Positions 1 to 4,531 of a stretch of DNA of 7,237 bases are shown here, piece by piece. Made by a program: the position numbers and the translations under genes. The stretch's first letter is position 1. The number at the start of each line of letters is the position of its first letter. The stretch comes from Beijerinckiaceae bacterium (GTDB lineage: Bacteria > Pseudomonadota > Alphaproteobacteria > Rhizobiales > Beijerinckiaceae), in the NCBI GenBank assembly GCA_947455285.1, contig CANGOK010000172.1:1-7237 (forward strand). The letters run 5' to 3'. The notes under the pieces were generated by a model. That model searched no databases. It was not told the origin of the DNA and saw only the letters and a program-made list of their open reading frames with translations.

Positions 1-2004
1 AAACCGGTGATCGTCATCAAGGCGGGGCGCCATCCGCGCGCAGCCAAGGCCGCCGCCACCCACACCGGCGCCATGGCGGGATCGGATGCGGTCTATGACG
101 CCGCCTTCCGCCGCGCAGGCCTGCTGCGGGTGCGCGACATCAACGAACTGTTCGAAGCCGCCGAAGCCCTGGGGCGCATGCGCCCCTTCCCCGGCGACCG
201 GCTGGCGATATTGACCAATGGCGGCGGTGTAGGCGTGCTGGCGGTCGATGACCTCATCGACCTCGGGGGCAAGCTGGCCGATCTTTCAGCCCCGACGCGC
301 GAGGCGCTGGAGGCGGTGCTGCCAGCCACCTGGTCGCGCGCCAATCCCATCGACATCGTTGGCGACGCAGACCCTGCCCGTTTCAGCGCCGCGCTCGCGC
401 CCCTCCTCGCCGACCCGATGAATGACGCCGTCATGGTGATGCATTGCCCCACGGCCCTGTCTGATGGCGTAGCTGTGGCGCAGGCCGTGGCGAAAACCGT
501 CGAGCAGGCGCCGACCCTGCGCGCCAAACCCGTCTTCGCGGTCTGGCTGGGCGCCACGAGCGAAAGCGACGAGGTTTTCGCTAAGGCGCGCATTCCTCAT
601 TACCGGACAGGCGCCATGCGTGGGTTCATGCATCTTGTCGGCTGGGGTCGAAACCGCGAAGCGCTGATGGCGACGCCGCCAAATCTGCCAGAGGGCTTCA
701 GCCCGGATGTGGGCCAAGCGCGGGCGATCATAAACGGGGCGCTGGCGCGTGGCGATGCCTGGCTAGATCCGCTCGACGCCACTGCGCTATTTGAAGCCTA
801 CGCCATCCCAATCGCCCAAACCATTCTCGCACGAACGCCCGATGACGCGGCGCAGGTCGCGGGTCCCCTGCTCGCCCAGCACGGGCGCTGCGTGATCAAG
901 ATCCATTCCCGCGACATCCAGCATAAATCGGATGTGGGCGGGGTCGTTCTCGACCTTGAGAGCGCGCAGGCCGTGCGCGCGGCGGCGGCGGCCATGCTGA
1001 GCCATGTGGCGGCTCTCGCTCCACATGCGCGCATCGAAGGCGTCACCGTCCACCCCATGATCCAGCGGCCGCAGGGGCGCGAGTTGATCGCAGGCCTTGC
1101 AGAAGACCCGACCTTCGGCCCGGTGGTCTTGTTCGGGCGTGGCGGCAAGGCGGTGGAGGTGTTGAGGGACCGGGCTCTAGCTTTGCCGCCGCTTGATCTG
1201 GGCCTCGCGCTCGACCTCGTCAGCAGAACGCAGGTGGCGCGCCTGCTGCAGGAATATCGCGACGTCCCCGCCGCCGATCTTGATGAGGTGGCGCTGACAT
1301 TGGTGAAGCTCGCGCAAATGTCGGCCGACCTTCCCGAAATTCGCGAACTCGACATCAATCCCTTGCTCGCCGACGCCGAAGGCGTGATCGCCATGGATGC
1401 GCGCGTGCGCCTCGCCCCCGTCGAGGGAAGGCGCGGACCGGTCAACCCGCGCTTCGCTGTCGCGCCCTATCCCAAGCAATGGGAGCGTTGGCTGACCGGT
1501 CGCGACGGGCGGCGCGTGTTCGTGCGGCCAGTGCGGCCCGAAGACGAGGAGATGTATCGGACATTCTTCCAGCAGGTATCGCCGGAAGATCTGCGGCTGC
1601 GCTTCTTCGCCCCGGTGAAGCACTTCAGCCACGCCTTCATCGCGCGCCTCACCCAGATCGACTATGCGCGCGCGCTTGAGCTCTGCGCGATGCTGGAGAG
1701 TGGGGAGATGCTAGGCGCCGTACGCCTGATGCTCGACGCGGACCGTAAAAGCGGAGAATTCGCCATCCTGCTGCGCTCAGACCAGAAGGGACGCGGGCTT
1801 GGCTGGGCTCTGATGAAGATGATCATCGACTATGGCGAGCGCGAGGGGCTCGGTCATATCGAGGGACAGGTCCTCACTGAGAACACCACGATGCTCACCA
1901 TGTGCCGGCAGCTGGGCTTTCAGGTGATCGACGAACCCGATGATCCCGGCGCCAAACAGGTGCGGCTCAGTTTGCCGGCCCCTAAATCGGAAAAAGCCTC
2001 CTGA
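1..2004 (+). CDS. Pat-like protein: ADP-forming acyl-CoA synthetase-like region fused to a C-terminal GNAT acetyltransferase (5' partial)
   Basis: The frame is open from base 1, so the N-terminal CoA-binding domain (about 200-250 residues in relatives) lies outside the window. Residues are counted from the GTG at 7, which is probably internal. An HTG motif (His19), the position of the phosphohistidine loop in ADP-forming acetyl-CoA synthetases, opens the fragment. A flavodoxin-like ligase domain follows (NGGGVGV, 71-77), then an ATP-grasp domain with HKSDVGG (306-312) and FGRGG (376-380). The C-terminus (about 500-640) is a GNAT fold with the acetyl-CoA loop Q-K-G-R-G-L-G (593-599). This order matches the Pat/PatZ lysine acetyltransferases, such as Rhodopseudomonas palustris Pat, which switch off acyl-CoA synthetases by acetylating a lysine. 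It is a cytoplasmic regulator of acetate and acyl-CoA metabolism. The gene is convergent with the sRNA genes downstream. Family assignment is firm; the protein targets are inferred. Confidence 0.93.
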   Translation, partial: KPVIVIKAGRHPRAAKAAATHTGAMAGSDAVYDAAFRRAGLLRVRDINELFEAAEALGRMRPFPGDRLAILTNGGGVGVLAVDDLIDLGGKLADLSAPTREALEAVLPATWSRANPIDIVGDADPARFSAALAPLLADPMNDAVMVMHCPTALSDGVAVAQAVAKTVEQAPTLRAKPVFAVWLGATSESDEVFAKARIPHYRTGAMRGFMHLVGWGRNREALMATPPNLPEGFSPDVGQARAIINGALARGDAWLDPLDATALFEAYAIPIAQTILARTPDDAAQVAGPLLAQHGRCVIKIHSRDIQHKSDVGGVVLDLESAQAVRAAAAAMLSHVAALAPHARIEGVTVHPMIQRPQGRELIAGLAEDPTFGPVVLFGRGGKAVEVLRDRALALPPLDLGLALDLVSRTQVARLLQEYRDVPAADLDEVALTLVKLAQMSADLPEIRELDINPLLADAEGVIAMDARVRLAPVEGRRGPVNPRFAVAPYPKQWERWLTGRDGRRVFVRPVRPEDEEMYRTFFQQVSPEDLRLRFFAPVKHFSHAFIARLTQIDYARALELCAMLESGEMLGAVRLMLDADRKSGEFAILLRSDQKGRGLGWALMKMIIDYGEREGLGHIEGQVLTENTTMLTMCRQLGFQVIDEPDDPGAKQVRLSLPAPKSEKAS

Positions 2005-2017
2005 AACGAAAGGAGGC
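1991..2017 (-). terminator. Rho-independent terminator of sRNA copy 2
   Basis: On the minus strand GCCTCCT (2017-2011) and AGGAGGC (2002-1996) form a perfect 7-bp stem with an 8-base loop, followed directly by five Ts (1995-1991). The element overlaps the last codons and stop (2002-2004) of the convergent plus-strand gene. On the plus strand the same hairpin lacks a T-tract, so it is directional for the minus strand. Confidence 0.75.
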
Positions 2018-2071
2018 CGCTCGTTTGCACAAGCGGCCCCAAGTCAAGGGAGGAAACGCCCTAAGAAGGGC
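1991..2071 (-). ncRNA. Alpha-r8 (MmgR/'suhB RNA')-like trans-acting sRNA, second copy
   Basis: Read on the minus strand, the predicted start at 2071 opens a 5-bp hairpin (GCCCU, loop UCUU, AGGGC; 2071-2058). The single-stranded stretch UUUCCUCCC (2056-2048) follows. Then come a 7-bp GC-rich hairpin (2038-2015) and a second 7-bp hairpin (2017-1996) ending in UUUUU (1995-1991). The upstream copy at 2174-2240 has the same architecture, with the same UUUCCUCCC and a short GACU-containing linker before the GGCCGC stem. As I recall it, this is the plan of the alpha-r8 sRNA family of Hyphomicrobiales. Its Sinorhizobium member MmgR limits polyhydroxybutyrate granule and phasin accumulation. The CU-rich stretch can pair with Shine-Dalgarno sequences. 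The two final hairpins share three bases, so they compete slightly. Family assignment is from motif and structure memory, not a covariance-model search. Confidence 0.75.
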
Positions 2072-2091
2072 ATACACAGAATGTGCTTTTT
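2070..2091 (+). terminator. Weak candidate terminator for the plus-strand acetyltransferase transcript
   Basis: GCATA (2070-2074) can pair with TGTGC (2082-2086), including one G-U pair, around a 7-base loop, and five Ts follow (2087-2091). It is the only plus-strand hairpin plus T-tract after the stop at 2004. The stem is weak, and the bases also serve the minus-strand sRNA promoter, so this is tentative. Confidence 0.25.
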
Positions 2092-2106
2092 GGCGCCGCA
2101 GCACAA
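2078..2106 (-). promoter_or_regulatory. Sigma-70-type promoter of sRNA copy 2
   Basis: On the minus strand a TTGTGC -35 box (2106-2101) is followed after 17 bases by CATTCT as the -10 box (2083-2078). Six bases later the predicted +1 is the G at 2071, exactly the first base of the 5' hairpin. The -35 hexamer, spacer length and an AAAA run in the spacer are shared with the promoter at 2247-2275. The -10 match is poor, so much of the support comes from this parallel. Confidence 0.5.
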
Positions 2107-2173
2107 ACGCTGGTTAGGAATGGCAGCCATGCATGAAAAGAATGGCTAGATCCTGCGTCCCTGAACCAGACAA

Positions 2174-2206
2174 GAAAAAAGGCCGCCAGCGTCGCCGCTG
2201 CGGCCT
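2174..2206 (-). terminator. Strong rho-independent terminator of sRNA copy 1 and probably of the SPFH/nfeD unit
   Basis: On the minus strand AGGCCGC pairs with GCGGCCT (2206-2200 with 2186-2180). The helix continues inward as a further AGCG/CGCT stem around a TCGC loop, with a single bulged base at 2187. Six Ts follow at once (2180-2175). This is a textbook intrinsic terminator, 127 bases after the stop of the nfeD-like gene. Confidence 0.85.
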
Positions 2207-2240
2207 AGTCTTCGGGAGGAAATCGCTCAAGGAAGAGCGT
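2174..2240 (-). ncRNA. Alpha-r8 (MmgR/'suhB RNA')-like trans-acting sRNA, first copy
   Basis: Read on the minus strand, the predicted transcript starts with A at 2240. It forms a 5-bp hairpin (CGCUC, loop UUCCUU, GAGCG; 2239-2224), then exposes UUUCCUCCC (2222-2214). After a short GACU linker it ends in a strong 11-bp hairpin with one bulge (2206-2180), followed by UUUUUU and then CUU. The length of about 67 nt fits the alpha-r8 class of small RNAs. The 5' stem differs in sequence from copy 2 yet still pairs, so the changes are compensatory and point to a conserved RNA structure rather than simple DNA similarity. It lies 93 bases after the nfeD-like stop on the same strand. It could come from its own promoter, from processing of the upstream mRNA, or from both. 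The expected role is repression of mRNAs by pairing at ribosome-binding sites. Confidence 0.8.
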
Positions 2241-2246
2241 AGTCAC

Positions 2247-2275
2247 AATTTAAATTTTGCGGCGCACAAGCACAA
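2247..2275 (-). promoter_or_regulatory. Sigma-70-type promoter of sRNA copy 1
   Basis: The minus strand carries TTGTGC (2275-2270) as -35, a 17-base spacer, and TAAATT (2252-2247) as -10. Six bases later lies the predicted +1 at 2240, adjoining the 5' hairpin. TTGTGC is repeated at once (2269-2264), but in that register no -10 box is found. The AT-rich stretch stands out against the GC-rich surroundings. Confidence 0.55.
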
Positions 2276-2332
2276 CCCGTACTTTCGGCGCATCAGCCAT
2301 GCGCCAAGGGGATAGCTGGAAGCGCCCTGCCC

Positions 2333-2614
2333 TCAGTACTGATTGATGTCGGGGACCGCCTTGGCCTGCCGCTTGATGAGCCAGCGGGTCGGCAGAAAGA
2401 GCGCGACCCCGATCAGCAGGAAGATCGCGACCTCGGAGATGAGCGAGCTATTCAAATCGAACAGATAGACCGAGCCCGCCATGATGAAAGCTGCGACGGC
2501 GAAGGAGATGATGAAGCCCGGTAAGAGCAGCATCTCGGCGATGATCAAGACCAGCCCCGCCGTCAGCCAGCTCGCCACATGATATTGCTCGAAGAACTGT
2601 TCGAGACCAGTCAT
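2333..2614 (-). CDS. Short NfeD-like membrane protein
   Basis: This 93-residue protein is mostly hydrophobic. Three membrane segments can be drawn at about 16-32, 33-53 and 60-78, with the LLLPGF turn (29-34) typical of NfeD proteins. A basic end (RWLIKRQAK) follows, and the protein stops there. Usual NfeD partners of SPFH proteins, such as E. coli YbbK (about 150 residues), carry a C-terminal OB-fold domain, which is missing here. The start ATG overlaps the TGA of the SPFH gene by four bases (ATGA). GAAGGG at 2628-2623 is a good ribosome site 8 bases upstream, so the pair is very likely translationally coupled. It probably acts with the SPFH protein in the inner membrane. The identity as NfeD-like rests on the membrane pattern and the operon partner. 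Confidence 0.8.
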   Translation of the reverse strand: MTGLEQFFEQYHVASWLTAGLVLIIAEMLLLPGFIISFAVAAFIMAGSVYLFDLNSSLISEVAIFLLIGVALFLPTRWLIKRQAKAVPDINQY

Positions 2615-3486
2615 TTCTTGAGCCCTTCGAAGAGCACGCTCAGGCCGCCCAGAGCACGGGTGATGTCGGTAGGCACCACCACCAATTTGGCGTTGGGAGA
2701 TTTGCCGAGTTCGGCGATGCTGATCACCTGCTGCTTCATAATTTCGAAATCGATGGCCGCCTGTCCGTTCGCCTTGATCGCTCCGCCAACTGTCGCGGTT
2801 GCAAAAGCGTCGGCCTCGGCAAGAATGCGGCGCGCCTCGGCCTGCTTCTGGGCCGTGTAGAGCTCGCCATCCGCCTTTAGTTGCTGAGCCTGACGCTCGC
2901 CTTCGGCTTTCGTCACCCAGGCGCGGCGTTCGCGCTCTGCGTTCAACTGCTGCTGCATGGCGTTGCGCGTCGCCTCGTCGACGCTTACGTCGAGCACCTC
3001 GGTTCTGGTGATCTCGATGCCCCATACCGCGCAGGCTTCCGACAGGCTATCCATGATGCGCTCATTGATGAATTCGCGCTTGGACTGCACCTCGTCAAAC
3101 TCCATCTGACCACCAGTGGAGCGCACGATGCTGGTGACGGTGGTCTTCACCGCCTGATTGACGTCCGTGATGCGATAGACTGACTTCGCCGGATCAATGA
3201 TGCGATAGAAGACTGCGGTCGTCAGTTGAATTTCGACATTGTCCTTGGTGATGACATTGATCTGCTGAGGCTCAATCTGCCGCTCCAGAATGATCACCCG
3301 GTGACGCACTGAGCTGACGACCGGCATGATGAAGTTCAGGCCGGCGTTGAGGGTGCGAACATATTTGCCAAACTGCTCGACGATATGGGCTTCGGACTGC
3401 GGCACAACCCGGATCGCTTTCATGGCGAAGATCAAAAGCAGGATGATCGTCGCGAGAAGCACGATATTAGAAACAGCCATGTCCAT
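2611..3486 (-). CDS. SPFH (stomatin/prohibitin/band 7) family membrane protein, QmcA-type
   Basis: The 291-residue protein has one N-terminal membrane anchor (about 7-24). The SPFH domain follows from about 25 to 190, with the family hallmarks VPQSEAHIVEQFGKY (28-42), LNAGLNFIMP (46-55), ITKDNV (79-84) and VDEATRNAM (169-177). A charged, Ala/Gln/Glu-rich helical stretch from about 175 to 232 should form the coiled coil used for oligomerisation. Length and plan match E. coli QmcA (305 residues), which also sits beside an NfeD gene. These proteins form large ring or cage assemblies on the inner membrane and often partner the FtsH protease; that role is inferred here. Two starts are possible: ATG at 3486 and ATG at 3480. 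The G-rich stretch GGACGGG directly before 3486 is at better spacing for 3480. A short hairpin lies just upstream (3494-3510). Confidence 0.93.
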   Translation of the reverse strand: MDMAVSNIVLLATIILLLIFAMKAIRVVPQSEAHIVEQFGKYVRTLNAGLNFIMPVVSSVRHRVIILERQIEPQQINVITKDNVEIQLTTAVFYRIIDPAKSVYRITDVNQAVKTTVTSIVRSTGGQMEFDEVQSKREFINERIMDSLSEACAVWGIEITRTEVLDVSVDEATRNAMQQQLNAERERRAWVTKAEGERQAQQLKADGELYTAQKQAEARRILAEADAFATATVGGAIKANGQAAIDFEIMKQQVISIAELGKSPNAKLVVVPTDITRALGGLSVLFEGLKK

Positions 3487-3493
3487 CCCGTCC

Positions 3494-3510
3494 GCAAGAG
3501 ACCTTCTTGC
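3494..3510 (-). repeat. Small inverted repeat in the SPFH gene leader
   Basis: On the minus strand GCAAGA (3510-3505) and TCTTGC (3499-3494) form a perfect 6-bp stem around a 5-base loop, ending 8 bases before the ATG at 3486. The stem and loop contain AAGAAGG, the best Shine-Dalgarno-like string nearby, although its 15-base spacing from the start is long. It could tune translation or mark an operator; nothing proves either. Confidence 0.35.
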
Positions 3511-3556
3511 CGGATGATAACTGAAGTTACAGCCATCTGAAAGTAGGGGACATAGA

Positions 3557-3586
3557 CCAGCGGAGCTTGGGCCAGTGGAGCTTGGC
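3557..3586. repeat. Two-copy 15-bp tandem repeat after the small acidic protein gene
   Basis: Two adjoining 15-base units, CCAGCGGAGCTTGGG (3557-3571) and CCAGTGGAGCTTGGC (3572-3586), differ at two positions. Overlapping them, GGGCCA (3569-3574) and TGGCCC (3583-3588) form a 6-bp inverted repeat six bases after the minus-strand stop at 3594. No T-tract follows on that strand, so this is at best a weak transcript end. Confidence 0.5.
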
Positions 3587-3593
3587 CCGGGAC

Positions 3594-3794
3594 CTATTTA
3601 TCTTCGTTTTCGTACTGATCAACCCGGCTGAGGTCTTCGTCGTCCGTCTCTTTGGGCGCCTTCGCCTTTTCCGCGCTTGGCTTGGGCTGCGTCATGGAAG
3701 GGGGATCGCTGGCCGGGAAGCTTTCTTCCAGCGCCTCCTCCAGCCGATCGTCTTCCTCTTTGATGAGGTCGGATTTCTTCTTGAGCTGCGACAT
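3594..3794 (-). CDS. Small acidic protein with a conserved SFPASDPP motif, function unknown
   Basis: This 66-residue protein is highly charged, with no signal peptide, no membrane segment and no cysteine. An N-terminal helix-forming stretch (about 5-24, rich in Lys, Glu and Leu) leads to LEEALEESFPASDPPS (18-33). The rest is a disordered Pro/Lys then Asp/Glu-rich tail. The EALEESFPASDPP string recurs, from memory, in many short uncharacterised proteins of alpha- and other proteobacteria, so the gene is very likely real. AGGGAG (3809-3804) gives a good ribosome site 9 bases before the ATG. It lies 65 bases after lutC and 107 bases before the SPFH gene on the same strand, so it may be the tail of the lut transcript or have its own promoter. 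I do not know its function. Confidence 0.85.
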   Translation of the reverse strand: MSQLKKKSDLIKEEDDRLEEALEESFPASDPPSMTQPKPSAEKAKAPKETDDEDLSRVDQYENEDK

Positions 3795-3807
3795 GGCGGG
3801 ATACTCC

Positions 3808-3833
3808 CTATCGCAACATAACGCCGTCGATAG
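3808..3833. repeat. 6-bp inverted repeat in the lutC to small-protein gap
   Basis: CTATCG (3808-3813) and CGATAG (3828-3833) are perfect inverted copies 14 bases apart, within the 65-base gap. On the minus strand the distal arm touches the ribosome site of the small acidic protein gene. It might be a regulator half-site pair or a weak hairpin; a chance match of this length is possible. Confidence 0.25.
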
Positions 3834-3859
3834 AGACCTTGTTCCAGCGCAGGCCGCGT

Positions 3860-4531
3860 TCAGTCGCGCACAATGATGATGTGCAGCCGCCGCGGCCCGT
3901 GGGCGCCAAGCACGATCTGCTGTTCAATATCGCCAGAGCGCGAGGGACCAGTGATGAGATTGACTGTGCGAGGCGCAACACCCTTGCCGTAGCGGGCGCG
4001 CAGACGATCCCAGAGACTTTCCGCATCGCCGCAAAGATCAGCTTCCCGCAGCACGACGATATGATTGTCTGGCAGGAAATTCAGCGTCGTCGGATTGTCT
4101 GCCCCCGAGACCATCGCAAGCGTGCCGGTCTCGGCTACGGCGCCGAAGGCGTGGCTGAGGCCATTGAGATCATCGCCCGCTGAAGGCCCATGCGTGACGC
4201 TGATCGACGTGGCGCTCCAGTCGAGCCCGGCCAAGCGCGGATCAACTCCCGTGCGCAGGCTCGCGGGCAAATTATGTTCTCGCAGATAGCGCGCAACCTC
4301 GGCCACAATGTCCTGCGCCTGCGAAACTTCCGCCACGCTCGCGGCGACGCGTTCAGCCTCTACGCGAAACAAGTCCACCAGCGCGGAGCGGCTCACTTGT
4401 CCACGCATGGGCGTGACGCCACGCGGCGCAGAGCGCAACCGCTCCTCCACGGCCGCAATGCGCGGCGCCTCGCGCCCGGTGACGCCGAGCGAGCGGCGGA
4501 TATTGGAGAGGATGTCGTCGCGCGCGCTCAT
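3860..4531 (-). CDS. lutC: LutC: LUD-domain subunit of the L-lactate oxidation complex
   Basis: The 223-residue protein belongs to the LutC/YkgG family. It acts with LutA and LutB in the cytoplasmic iron-sulfur complex that oxidises L-lactate to pyruvate, as shown for Bacillus subtilis lutABC. Family marks are AETGTLAM (133-140), LPDNHIVVL (153-161) and the C-terminal GPSRSGDIEQQIVLGAHGP (195-213). There are no Fe-S cysteine clusters, as expected for this subunit. A longer frame reaches 4558, but the ATG at 4531 is preferred. It overlaps the lutB stop in ATGA, GGAGG (4545-4541) lies 9 bases upstream, and relatives begin with a similar M-S-A-R-(D/E) sequence. It ends the overlapping part of the operon. 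Its size and motifs look intact. Confidence 0.95.
   Translation of the reverse strand: MSARDDILSNIRRSLGVTGREAPRIAAVEERLRSAPRGVTPMRGQVSRSALVDLFRVEAERVAASVAEVSQAQDIVAEVARYLREHNLPASLRTGVDPRLAGLDWSATSISVTHGPSAGDDLNGLSHAFGAVAETGTLAMVSGADNPTTLNFLPDNHIVVLREADLCGDAESLWDRLRARYGKGVAPRTVNLITGPSRSGDIEQQIVLGAHGPRRLHIIIVRD

Noticed and set aside
93..593. Minus-strand open frames across 93-1652 opposite the acetyltransferase gene
   Set aside because: They are antisense shadows of the conserved plus-strand domains, rich in Arg, Ala and Ser, with no motif of their own.
1940..2315. Two short plus-strand open frames (1940-2149 and 2133-2315)
   Set aside because: They run through the sRNA promoters, hairpins and terminators. 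Their products are basic and featureless. The GGGAGGAAA that looks like a ribosome site is the complement of the conserved UUUCCUCCC of the sRNAs.
2615..3025. Minus-strand N-terminal extension of the nfeD-like frame (to 3025)
   Set aside because: This part lies inside the SPFH gene in another frame and is Arg/Gly-rich nonsense. The ATG at 2614, with its ATGA overlap and ribosome site, is clearly the real start.
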